Shown: in pieces, positions 38,466-46,341 of the stretch
How the letters are laid out: every line of letters begins with the position of its first letter
How positions within the stretch are numbered: position 1 is the stretch's first letter
Assembly (NCBI RefSeq): GCF_009996735.1
Contig: NZ_JAACYI010000013.1
Location: 39,422 to 103,421 of the forward strand
Length of the DNA stretch: 64,000 nucleotides
Origin: Cellulomonas sp. APG4
GTDB lineage: Bacteria > Actinomycetota > Actinomycetes > Actinomycetales > Cellulomonadaceae
Direction of reading: 5' to 3'
The notes under the pieces: generated by a model
The model's input: only the letters and a program-made list of their open reading frames with translations
Database searches by the model: none
What the model was told of the DNA's origin: nothing
Translations under genes and position numbers: made by a program

Positions 38466-39467
38466 TCAGTGCGCGAGCGCGCGGTCCACGGCGTCGAGCA
38501 CGCGGTCCAGGCTCGGCAGGTAGTCGTGCTCGAGCCGCGCGACCGGGTAGGGCGTGTGGAAGCCGCCCACCCGCAGCACGGGTGCCTCGAGGTGGTAGAA
38601 GCACTCCTCGGTGATGCGGGCGGCGAGCTCGGCGCCGCTGCCGTAGGAGACGGGGGCCTCGTGCACCACGACGCAGCGGCCCGTGCGGCGTACCGACGCG
38701 GCGACGGTCGCGGTGTCCATGGGCGAGATGCTGCGGAGGTCCACCACCTCGATGCTCGTGCCCTCGGCGGCCGCGGCCTCGGCGGCCCGCAGCGCGGTCG
38801 CGACCGTCGGTCCGTACGCGACCACGGTGACGTCCGTGCCCTCGCGCGCCACGCGGGCGCCGTCGAGCCCGCCGCCCGTGGTGAGGCTCGTGTCGACGTC
38901 GCCCTTGTCCCAGTAGCGACCCTTGGGCTCGAGGAAGATCACCGGGTCGGGTGAGGCGATGGCCTCCTGGATCATCGTGAAGGCGTCCGACGGCGTCGCG
39001 GGCGAGACCACGCGCAGGCCGGCGGTGTGGGCGAACAGCACCTCGGGCGACTCGCTGTGGTGCTCGACCGCGCCGATCCCCCCGCCGTAGGGGATGCGGA
39101 TCACCACGGGCAGGCTGATGCGGCCGCGCGAGCGGTAGTGCACCTTGGCGAGCTGGGTGGTGATCTGGTCGAACGCGGGGAAGACGAAGCCGTCGAACTG
39201 GATCTCGCACACCGGCCGGTAGCCACGCATCGCGAGGCCCACCGCCGTGCCGACGATGCCGGACTCCGCGAGCGGCGTGTCGACCACGCGGTCCGGGCCG
39301 AAGTCCTTCTGCAGCCCGTCGGTCACCCGGAACACCCCGCCGAGCTGGCCGATGTCCTCGCCCATGAGGAGCACCTTGGGGTCGTTCTCGAGCGCGCGGC
39401 GCATGCCGTGGTTGAGCGCCTTGGCGAGCGTGAGGCGCTCGGTGGTCGCCGTCGTCGTCCCGGTCAT
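38466..39467 (-). CDS. 2-oxoacid dehydrogenase E1 component, beta subunit
   Basis: The 333-residue beta subunit of a heterotetrameric E1. It has LAKALNHGMRRALENDPKVL, LMGEDIGQLGGVFRVT, VVDTPLAESGIVGTAVGLAM and VEHHSESPEVLFAHTAGLRV, all family marks of the transketolase-like pyrimidine domain, followed by a transketolase C-terminal domain. The ATG at 39467 overlaps the alpha-subunit stop (ATGA). Located between E1 alpha and E2. Confidence 0.95.
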   Translation of the reverse strand: MTGTTTATTERLTLAKALNHGMRRALENDPKVLLMGEDIGQLGGVFRVTDGLQKDFGPDRVVDTPLAESGIVGTAVGLAMRGYRPVCEIQFDGFVFPAFDQITTQLAKVHYRSRGRISLPVVIRIPYGGGIGAVEHHSESPEVLFAHTAGLRVVSPATPSDAFTMIQEAIASPDPVIFLEPKGRYWDKGDVDTSLTTGGGLDGARVAREGTDVTVVAYGPTVATALRAAEAAAAEGTSIEVVDLRSISPMDTATVAASVRRTGRCVVVHEAPVSYGSGAELAARITEECFYHLEAPVLRVGGFHTPYPVARLEHDYLPSLDRVLDAVDRALAH

Positions 39468-40582
39468 CGCGTGCCCTCCTCGACGAACAGCGCCTCGTAC
39501 TCGGCGAACCACGCGCGCTCGGCCTCGACCCCGGCGTGCGGGGTCGCGTACACGTGCTCGAACATCGAGCCCGACGACGGCGCCGCCATGGCCCGGACCT
39601 CGCGGCGCAGACGCTCGCCCAAGGCCTCGCCCTGCGCCTCGACCTCGGCCAGGAACTCGCCGTCGAGCGCGCCGAGCTGCTCGAGGTGCAGCCGCAGCCG
39701 GTCGATCGGGTCGCGGCGGCGCCACTCCTCCTCCTCGGCGGCCGAGCGGTAGCGCGTCGGGTCGTCCGACGTGGTGTGCGCACCCATCCGGTAGGTGTAC
39801 GCCTCGATGAAGGTGGGGCCGCCGCCGGTGCGCGCCCGCTCCAGCGCCTCGGCCGTCACGGCGTAGCAGGCGAGCACGTCGTTGCCGTCGACGCGCACGC
39901 TCGGCACCCCGAACCCGCGGCCGCGCTCGACGATCGGCACGCGCGACTGCTTGGTGGTGGGCTCCGAGATCGCCCACTGGTTGTTCTGGCAGAACAGCAC
40001 GAGCGGCGCGTTGTTGACGGCCGCGAAGACGAAGGCCTCGTTGGTGTCGCCCTGGGCCGTGGCACCGTCGCCGAAGTAGGCGACGACGGCGGTGTCGCGC
40101 TCGGGGTCGCCTGTGCCGACCAGACCGTCGCGCTGGACGCCCATCGCGTACCCGGTGGCGTGCAGCGTGTGCGAACCGATGACGAGCGTGTACAGGTGGA
40201 AGTTGTGCTCGGCCGGGTCCCAGCCGCCGTGGTCGATGCCGCGGAACTGGCGCAGCACGTCGACCATGTCCACGCCGCGCACGTGGGCGACGCCGTGCTC
40301 GCGGTAGGACGGGAACACGTAGTCCTGCCGGGCCATCGCGCGGCCCGAGCCCACCTGCGCGGCCTCCTGGCCGAGCGCCTGCGGGAAGAGGCCGAGCTCA
40401 CCCTGGCGCTGGAGGCTCGTGGACTCGGTGTCGAAGCGCCGCACCAGCACCATGTCGCGGTAGAGCTCGCGAAGGGCGGCGGCGTCGAGGTGCGCGACGC
40501 GGGCCTCGAGGTCGGGGTGGGCGTCGGGGTCCGCTCGGTGCCCGGTGGGGCTGAGGAGCTGGACGAGGTCGGGCTCGTTCAC
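39464..40582 (-). CDS. 2-oxoacid dehydrogenase E1 component, alpha subunit
   Basis: A thiamine-diphosphate enzyme subunit of 372 residues that decarboxylates the 2-oxoacid. The TPP motif is FGDGATAQGDTNEAFVFAAV ending in NN, followed by QNNQWAISEPT. The phosphorylation-loop-like YRMGAHTTSDDPTRYR is present. The N-terminus carries LYRDMVLVRRFDTESTSLQR, typical of the PdhA/BkdA group. GTG 40582 has AAGGA six bases upstream. Two tandem TACG-N4-CGTA elements lie upstream. Confidence 0.95.
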   Translation of the reverse strand: MNEPDLVQLLSPTGHRADPDAHPDLEARVAHLDAAALRELYRDMVLVRRFDTESTSLQRQGELGLFPQALGQEAAQVGSGRAMARQDYVFPSYREHGVAHVRGVDMVDVLRQFRGIDHGGWDPAEHNFHLYTLVIGSHTLHATGYAMGVQRDGLVGTGDPERDTAVVAYFGDGATAQGDTNEAFVFAAVNNAPLVLFCQNNQWAISEPTTKQSRVPIVERGRGFGVPSVRVDGNDVLACYAVTAEALERARTGGGPTFIEAYTYRMGAHTTSDDPTRYRSAAEEEEWRRRDPIDRLRLHLEQLGALDGEFLAEVEAQGEALGERLRREVRAMAAPSSGSMFEHVYATPHAGVEAERAWFAEYEALFVEEGTR

Positions 40583-40634
40583 ACGGGTCCTTCCGGGGGT
40601 CCGGGGGTGCCGGGACGGGAGCGGCAGGCCAACT

Positions 40635-40661
40635 TACGTCAGCGTAGGCTACGGCTCCGTA
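40635..40661. promoter_or_regulatory. Tandem TACG-N4-CGTA operator-like palindromes upstream of the 2-oxoacid dehydrogenase operon
   Basis: TACGTCAGCGTA (40635-40646) and TACGGCTCCGTA (40650-40661) are two 12-base palindromes spaced 15 bases start to start, 53 bases upstream of the E1-alpha GTG. The layout suggests a TetR-family dimer-of-dimers operator. No regulator gene is adjacent. Confidence 0.55.
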
Positions 40662-40846
40662 GGTTGTGGGGTGCTTGGTCCCACAAACCTCCGGGCGACA
40701 CCGTTGTACGCACCCTCCAACGCTCTTCCCTCGCGCGCACCCTGTCCACCCGGACCCCTTCCGCCGAGATCGGGCGTTCTGTCGCTCGGCACGGCCGGGA
40801 AGCGACGGAAAGGCCGATCTCGGCGGTAGCTCAGGGCTGGGCGGGG

Positions 40847-41950
40847 TCAGCGCTTGGGCCAGGTCCAGGCGGGGCCCTCGAAGCGGAGCCGGCCCTCGAC
40901 CGACGTCGCGGCGCCGGTGCGCGACAGCTCGACGAGCTCCGCCTCCGGTCGCAGACCGCGCACCAGCTCGGCCGAGTGCGTCACCACCACCACCTGGCTG
41001 CGCTCGCTCGCCGAGCTGATCAGGGCCGCGAGCGCGGGCACCAGGCTGGGGTGCAGGCTGGACTCGGGCTCGTTGAGCACCAGGAGCGACGGCGGTCGGG
41101 GCGAGAGCAGCGCGGCCGCGAGCAGCAGGAACCGCAGCGTGCCGTCGGAGAGCTCCGCAGCGCCGAGCGGTCGCCGCAGGCCCGGCTGGTGCAGGGCGAT
41201 GCGGCACACGCCGTCCTCGTCCACCGGGATCGAGAGGTCGGCACCGTCGAAGGCCTCCGCGACGGCGTTCGCGAGCAGCGCGCCCGCTCCCACGCGCTCG
41301 ATCGTCAGCAGGGCTGCGGCGAGGTCCTCCCCTCCGGGTGCGAGCACCGGCGTGAAGGTCGCGACGCCGGGACGCCGGGCACCCGCTTGGGCGTCGGTGC
41401 GCATGTGGTCGTAGAAGCGCCAGCCGGTGGCCTGCTGCCGGATCGCGTAGAGCTCGGGGGTCTCGGACGGGTCCGCGAGCGCGGCCATGAGCGACTCGTG
41501 CGCGGCGAGCTTCCAGTCCGCGGTGCGCCACACGCCGTCGTCGTCCCGGGTGCGCACCCGCGGACCCTTGCGGTCCGCGACCAGCGTCGCGGGGCGGAGC
41601 ACGGGCCCGGACCACACGGCCTCGACCTTGACCTCCGGGTCGAGCGGGAACGGCCCGCCCTGCGGGAGGCCCAGATCGATCGCGTACGACAGGTCGTCGC
41701 TCGCGAACCCCAGCCGCATCGCGACGCTGCCGCGCTCGCGCGGGCCCGCGTGCAGGGCGGACTGCATGCCGCCCTCGAGGGCGAGCGTCGAGATCGCGCC
41801 CTCGCGCACCAGGTCGGCGAGCAGGCGCAGCGAGCGGTAGATGCTGGTCTTCCCGCTGCCGTTCGGGCCCGTCACGACGGTCAGGTCACCGAGCTCGAGC
41901 GTGAGCTCCCGCAGCGAGCGGTACCCCTCGACCGCGAGCGTCCGGATCAC
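40847..41950 (-). CDS. AAA family ATPase (RecF/SMC-like, OLD-type family)
   Basis: The 367-residue protein starts VIRTLAVEGYRSLRELTLEL, a typical AAA_15/AAA_21 opening. Walker A is VVTGPNGSGKTSIYRSLRLL, the signature region is AELSDGTLRFLLLAAALLS, Walker B is LLVLNEPESSLHPSLVPALA, and SQVVVVTHSAELV is the switch. No TOPRIM nuclease follows in the protein or next door, so it is not a complete OLD system. GTG 41950 has TACGGT six bases upstream (leaderless). Function is unknown. Confidence 0.9.
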   Translation of the reverse strand: MIRTLAVEGYRSLRELTLELGDLTVVTGPNGSGKTSIYRSLRLLADLVREGAISTLALEGGMQSALHAGPRERGSVAMRLGFASDDLSYAIDLGLPQGGPFPLDPEVKVEAVWSGPVLRPATLVADRKGPRVRTRDDDGVWRTADWKLAAHESLMAALADPSETPELYAIRQQATGWRFYDHMRTDAQAGARRPGVATFTPVLAPGGEDLAAALLTIERVGAGALLANAVAEAFDGADLSIPVDEDGVCRIALHQPGLRRPLGAAELSDGTLRFLLLAAALLSPRPPSLLVLNEPESSLHPSLVPALAALISSASERSQVVVVTHSAELVRGLRPEAELVELSRTGAATSVEGRLRFEGPAWTWPKR

Positions 41951-42021
41951 CCGTGCACCGTACCGACCACCACCCGCCCGCGAGCCGGGCCCGTCGATCG
42001 GGGCCCGGCCGCGGGGGTCAC

Positions 42022-42741
42022 TCAGGCGCTCGTCGTGAGCGCGGGCTCGAGGCGCTCGGCTGGGGTGCCCTGGCCGGGGGTGGCCTCGTCCGGGGTGCCC
42101 TGGTCCGGTGCGAGCTGCCCGGCCGAGGCCGCCTCGAGGCGCGGTGCGCCGACCCGCGTGAGCGCGACGGACAGCGCCGTCAGGGCGAGCAGCCCCGCGA
42201 GCGCGGCCAGCCCCGCCGTCGGGCTCGTGGTCCAGCGGTCCTGGAGCAGGAACAGCGCCGAGACGGTGCACGTCGGCACGCCGAGCCACACCAGGAACCA
42301 GCCGGTGAACCGGCCCAGGTCGAAGCCGGCCACCTGCGTGCGGCCCAGGCCGAGCAGCACGAAGAACAGCGACCACATGACGGCCCAGGTCGCCCAGATC
42401 ACGGCGAACACCGGGTCGGTGCCGATCGACAGCACCGCGTGGTACCCCGCGATCGCGGCGACGAACGCCGAGTACCACCCGAAGCCCTGCGGCTCGATCG
42501 AGTACAGGATCTGCAGCCCGAACCACAGGTACGTGAACCCGAACAGGTAGCTCGGCCAGGTCGCGTTCAGCACGGCCGGGTCGCTGCCGTGCTGGACCAG
42601 GATGATCGTCGGGAGCACCACCTGTACGGCGCCGACGAAGAGGTTGAGCGGCGCCGCGCTGCGGGCCGGGACGACGCCGAGCGAGCTCAGCCCGTTGACC
42701 AGCAGCACCACACCCACCAGGAGCAGGCCGACGTTCCCCAT
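42022..42741 (-). CDS. AmiS/UreI family amide/urea channel
   Basis: A 239-residue membrane protein with six or seven helices. It starts MGNVGLLLVGVVLLVNGLSS and has the family segments PTIILVQHG, SYLFGFTYLWFGLQILYSIE and GFGWYSAFVAAIAGYHAVLS, which place it with the UreI/AmiS channels that pass urea or short amides. A Pro/Ala-rich cytoplasmic tail of about 50 residues ends it. The ATG overlaps the stop of the upstream cysteine hydrolase (TGATG), so the hydrolase and channel form a two-gene unit. Confidence 0.9.
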   Translation of the reverse strand: MGNVGLLLVGVVLLVNGLSSLGVVPARSAAPLNLFVGAVQVVLPTIILVQHGSDPAVLNATWPSYLFGFTYLWFGLQILYSIEPQGFGWYSAFVAAIAGYHAVLSIGTDPVFAVIWATWAVMWSLFFVLLGLGRTQVAGFDLGRFTGWFLVWLGVPTCTVSALFLLQDRWTTSPTAGLAALAGLLALTALSVALTRVGAPRLEAASAGQLAPDQGTPDEATPGQGTPAERLEPALTTSA

Positions 42742-43490
42742 CAGCGGGACACCAGCTCGACGAACTGCTCGGACGTGATCACGGGCGCGAAGAAGTTGCT
42801 GATCCGCTCGAACGTCGCCGGCTCCTGGCTCGGGTGCTGGGCGCCCGTGGCGTCGCCGATCACGATCGGGAGCAGGCCATGGTCGCGTGCCAGGCGCGCG
42901 TTGCCCTCGATGCACCAGTCGAGGTGGATCCCGGTGATCACGACCACCTCGACGCGCTTGCGGGCGAGCTCGAGGGGCAGGTCCGTCCCCACGAACGCCG
43001 TCTGGAGCGCGCGCTCGTAGAGCTCGTTGTCGCCCGGCTCGACGAGCTCGCGCAGCTCGTCGACCAGGGCGTCGTCCCACGCGATCTGCTCGGGCGTCGC
43101 GTCGATGTGGCCCGTCCACGACGAGTACTGGGCGCGGTCGAAGTCCGTCTGCGGGTAGCCGTCGCGGAAGATCGAGTACCCGATCCAGTTGAAGGACACG
43201 AAGTTCGGGGCGCGGCGGGCGGCCTGCACCGAGCGCACGGTCGCCTCGAGGCTGCCGCGCACAGCGTGGGCCTCGTGGTACTGCGCGCCGCCGGGCCGGT
43301 AGAGCGAGTTGGACTGGCTCACGGACAGGAACGCCGCCGGGCGGCTGAGCACCTCGCGCAGGTCGAGCTTGCGCCAGTGCTCGGGAAGCGGCGGGATCGA
43401 CGCGTGGTTGGTGGGCGGGAAGTCCGCGGCCTCGGCGGGAAGGGGTGCGGGCTCGAGCGGCGTGGTGCGGGTGGTGTCGACGACGGTCAT
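42741..43490 (-). CDS. Cysteine hydrolase, isochorismatase family
   Basis: A 249-residue amidohydrolase-like protein. The isochorismatase fold is recognisable from PNFVSFNWIGYSIFRDGYPQ (the opening Asp position is altered), then VVVITGIHLDWCIEGNARLA, in which Cys is the nucleophile, preceded by the cis-peptide region. Upstream is a 40-residue extension. Pairing with an AmiS/UreI channel suggests uptake and hydrolysis of a small amide such as biuret or a related compound. I cannot see the usual N-terminal Asp-x-Gln motif, so activity is less certain. The ATG at 43490 follows GAGAGGACC. Confidence 0.85.
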   Translation of the reverse strand: MTVVDTTRTTPLEPAPLPAEAADFPPTNHASIPPLPEHWRKLDLREVLSRPAAFLSVSQSNSLYRPGGAQYHEAHAVRGSLEATVRSVQAARRAPNFVSFNWIGYSIFRDGYPQTDFDRAQYSSWTGHIDATPEQIAWDDALVDELRELVEPGDNELYERALQTAFVGTDLPLELARKRVEVVVITGIHLDWCIEGNARLARDHGLLPIVIGDATGAQHPSQEPATFERISNFFAPVITSEQFVELVSR

Positions 43491-44008
43491 GGTCGGTCCT
43501 CTCGTGGTGGCGCCCGGGCGGGCGGACAGGCGGATGGCACAGCGGGTACGGGGTCGGCACGGTGCGCGTGCACGACGACGGCGCGGCTCGGGCACGCGGC
43601 AGGGCCACGGCACCGTGCGTGCGACGGAGCGAGGGCCGCGCGCAGGCGGGACCTCGGGGCGGAGTCACGGCCGGGCGACGGGCGCGCGCGGCGGCGACTC
43701 AGGGGGTGACCAGGCCGGGACGGACGTCAGCGGCTCAGGTCACGGCACCGCACGCCGTCGTCGGCGTGGGGTGGCCCGCTCGTGCGGGACTCAGCAGGGC
43801 ATTCGACAGGAGGCGACGGCAGGTCCGGTCGCGCGTGCGAGCCGGACGACGGCGCGCGACGGCGCGTCGGTCAGGTGCTCCCCTGCGGTGCTCACGGTCG
43901 GACCGTACTCGCGCGCATCCACGCACCGGAACCCCGCGTCCCGCGCTCCGAGACGCGTGGCGGCACCCGGCACGCGCGCGGGGGCGGCCCGCACCCGTGC
44001 CGCCGCGG
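43491..44008. other. Intergenic region without a supported gene
   Basis: About 520 bases between the hydrolase start and the end of the aminotransferase gene. It is very GC-rich. Short frames occur, including a 34-codon one from GTG 43892 reading leftward, but none has family support or a good ribosome-binding site. I looked for a guanidine or other riboswitch because of the AmiS pair and saw no convincing match. Confidence 0.5.
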
Positions 44009-45082
44009 TCAGGTGGTCGGCCAGGCGGAGGTGACGTGCAGGACGGCGTCGTTCGCGGCCGGCTCGCCCACGCTGATGCGCAGGCCCTCACCCGCGAACG
44101 GGCGCACGAGCACGCCCTGCGCGGCGGCGTCGGCCGCGAGGTCGGCCGTGCGGGCACCCGTCGCGAGCCACACGAAGTTGCCCTGCGCGTCGGGCACCGT
44201 CCAGCCCTGAGCACGCAGCCCGGTCACCAGCCGCTCGCGCTCGGCGACGACGGCGTCCACGCGCTGCGCGAGCTCGTCGGCCGCCTCGAGCGACGCGAGT
44301 GCCGCGACCTGCGCGAGGTGGTTCACGCCGAACGGCGTCGAGGCCGTGCGGATGCCCCGCGCGACCTCGGGGTGCGCGAGCGCGTAGCCCACGCGCAGGC
44401 CCGCGAGCCCGTACGCCTTGGAGAACGTGCGGAGCACGACGACGTTCGGGTGCGACGCGAGCACGGCGCGACTGTCGAGCGGGTCGGCCTGGCGCACGAA
44501 CTCGACGTACGCCTCGTCGAGCACCACGAGCACGTCCTGCGGCACGGCCGTGAGCAGGTCGAGCACCTCGGTGTGGTGCAGCGCCGGGCCGGTCGGGTTG
44601 TTCGGGGTGCACAGCATGAGCACACGCGTACGCGGCGTGACGGCGTCGGCCATGCGCTCGAGGTCGTGCCCGCCGTGCGCGTCGAGCGGCACGCGCACAC
44701 CGACGGCACCCTGCAGGCCCACGAGGATCGGGTACGCCTCGAACGAGCGCCACGCGTGGACCACCTCGTCGCCCGCGTCGCACACGGCCTGGAGCACGTG
44801 CCCCAGCACCGCGACCGAGCCGGTACCGGCGACCACCTGTGCGGGTTCGACGCCGTGGCGGCGCGCAAGGGCACCGACCAGCTCGGTCGCGAACATGTCC
44901 GGGTAGCGGTTGAGGTCGCCCGCTGCGCGCTCGACGGCGGCGCGCACCGAGGGCAGCGGCGGGAACGGGTTCTCGTTGGAGGACAGCTTGTGCGCCGAGG
45001 CGCCCTGCGGGCGGGCGCCAGGCACGTAGGCGGGGATCTGCTGCACGGCCTGCCGCAGCGGCGGCACGGGGGAGGTCGTCAC
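44009..45082 (-). CDS. Histidinol-phosphate/aromatic aminotransferase
   Basis: A PLP aminotransferase of 357 residues of the HisC family. AHKLSSNENPFPPLPSVR opens the fold, LNRYPDMFATELVGALARRH, LMLCTPNNPTGPAL and LDEAYVEFVR follow, and the PLP lysine lies in VLRTFSKAYGLAGLRVGYAL. The last motif is LRISVGEPAAND. The solitary location away from a his operon and the LDEAYVEF motif are also typical of the actinobacterial aromatic transaminase Pat. GTG 45082 has CATCCT six bases upstream; ATG 45118 is an alternative. Confidence 0.92.
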   Translation of the reverse strand: MTTSPVPPLRQAVQQIPAYVPGARPQGASAHKLSSNENPFPPLPSVRAAVERAAGDLNRYPDMFATELVGALARRHGVEPAQVVAGTGSVAVLGHVLQAVCDAGDEVVHAWRSFEAYPILVGLQGAVGVRVPLDAHGGHDLERMADAVTPRTRVLMLCTPNNPTGPALHHTEVLDLLTAVPQDVLVVLDEAYVEFVRQADPLDSRAVLASHPNVVVLRTFSKAYGLAGLRVGYALAHPEVARGIRTASTPFGVNHLAQVAALASLEAADELAQRVDAVVAERERLVTGLRAQGWTVPDAQGNFVWLATGARTADLAADAAAQGVLVRPFAGEGLRISVGEPAANDAVLHVTSAWPTT

Positions 45083-45194
45083 GCGCTCAGGATGCCACCG
45101 TGCACGTGTACCGCCCATGCACCGCCGCCGACGACGTCGTGCCGCTCACCCGTGCGCCCCGGGCACCTGCGCGCCGGCGCCCGTTCGTGGAAGC

Positions 45195-45590
45195 ATGACG
45201 ACCATGAGCTTCCTGCTGCGCGTGATCATCAATGCCGCCGCGATCTGGCTCGCCACGGTCATGCTGTCCGGCCTCGAGGTGATCGGCGGCGACGACACCG
45301 CGACCACGGTGATCGTGTTCCTGGTGCTCGCGCTCGTGTTCGGGCTGGTCAACGCGATCGTGAAGCCCGTCGTCAAGCTGCTCTCGCTGCCGCTGTACAT
45401 CCTGACCCTGGGCCTGTTCACGCTCGTGGTCAACGCGCTCATGCTCATGCTCACGGCCTGGCTCTCGGAGCAGACCGACTACGGCCTGCGGATCGACAAC
45501 TTCGGCACCGCGGTGCTGGGTGCCCTGATCATCTCGATCGCGAGCTTCCTGCTGAGCGTCGTGATCCCCGGGGCGCGCGACAAGCGCTGA
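45195..45590 (+). CDS. Phage-holin-4-like small membrane protein
   Basis: A 131-residue protein with four membrane helices: FLLRVIINAAAIWLATVML, TTVIVFLVLALVFGLVNAIV, PLYILTLGLFTLVVNALMLM and GALIISIASFLLSVVIPG. The phrase VNAIVKPVVKLLSLPLYILT is characteristic of the Phage_holin_4_2 family, which in actinobacteria is a chromosomal membrane protein and not part of a prophage. ATG 45195 or 45204 could be the start. It is convergent with the VanZ-like gene. Confidence 0.9.
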   Translation: MTTMSFLLRVIINAAAIWLATVMLSGLEVIGGDDTATTVIVFLVLALVFGLVNAIVKPVVKLLSLPLYILTLGLFTLVVNALMLMLTAWLSEQTDYGLRIDNFGTAVLGALIISIASFLLSVVIPGARDKR

Positions 45591-45602
45591 CGGGTCGCCC
45601 GG

Positions 45603-46175
45603 CTACCGGCCCACGGGGAGCGGCGTCTCGACGCCAGGGGCGTCCCACCGGAAAGCCGTGACCGCCACCCGGCCCCATGACGTGCGCGCGGCCCCGGCGA
45701 GCAGAGCGACGCCCACGGCGCCACCGGCGACGTTCGAGAGCAGGTCGCTCACGTCGGCGACGTGACCGCTGCCCAGGAAGTGGTTCGTGAGCAGCTGGAG
45801 AACCTCGATCGCCAGGCTGACGGCCGCGGATGCGGCGACCGGCCGCCACCACGGCGACCACCCGAGGATCAGCGCGAGCAGCACGCCGAGCGGCACGAAG
45901 ACAGCCACGTTCATCACGGCGTCGGCGACCTCGTAGTCGGCGAACGGGACCAGGACGAGCTGGCTGCTCCACGGCGCGTCACCGACCGGCTTGTCGAGGA
46001 AGATCGGGAAGACGGTGTTCGCCACGATCCCGGCGAGGTACACGCACAGCGCCAGCGCGACGGCCCCCCGCTGCACGGTGAGCCGACCGCGTCGGTGCAG
46101 CGACCACAGGAGCGCGGCAAGCGCGACGGCCGCGAGCGGGAGGACGACGGGGAGGACGGGGACCTGCCGGAACAC
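45603..46175 (-). CDS. VanZ family protein
   Basis: A 190-residue integral membrane protein with about five helices. The VanZ domain includes VANTVFPIFLDKPVG, LVLVPFADYEVADAVMNVAV with the family Asn, FVPLGVLLALIL, and SLAIEVLQLLTNHFLGSGHV with ADVSDLLSN, the conserved late acidic motif. VanZ homologues of glycopeptide clusters give teicoplanin resistance, but most actinobacterial members have unknown roles. GTG 46175 has AGGAAGAG about ten bases upstream. Confidence 0.88.
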   Translation of the reverse strand: MFRQVPVLPVVLPLAAVALAALLWSLHRRGRLTVQRGAVALALCVYLAGIVANTVFPIFLDKPVGDAPWSSQLVLVPFADYEVADAVMNVAVFVPLGVLLALILGWSPWWRPVAASAAVSLAIEVLQLLTNHFLGSGHVADVSDLLSNVAGGAVGVALLAGAARTSWGRVAVTAFRWDAPGVETPLPVGR

Positions 46176-46341
46176 GGGCGTTGCTCTTCCTGCTCGGGGA
46201 CGGGCGGGTCGAGGGACCGGCCCCGGGCACCGTCGCACGACCGGCACACCAGCGGCATCCACCCGGGGTCGGATCGGGAGGTGACCAGCGCCGTCGCGGG
46301 TCGCATGCGCGTGAGCCAGATCGCTCCCGGCCGCTCCGGGC

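Noticed and set aside
40847..41950. AAA ATPase as part of an OLD/Gabija-type defence system
   Set aside because: No TOPRIM domain in the protein and no UvrD-like or nuclease gene next to it.
43791..43892. 34-codon frame reading leftward, ending with two Cys residues, as a possible leader peptide
   Set aside because: No sulfur-metabolism gene follows directly, no terminator pair is visible, and the next gene is 300 bases away.
45195..45590. Holin-like protein as evidence for a prophage
   Set aside because: The family is a common chromosomal membrane protein in actinobacteria, and no other phage gene is nearby.
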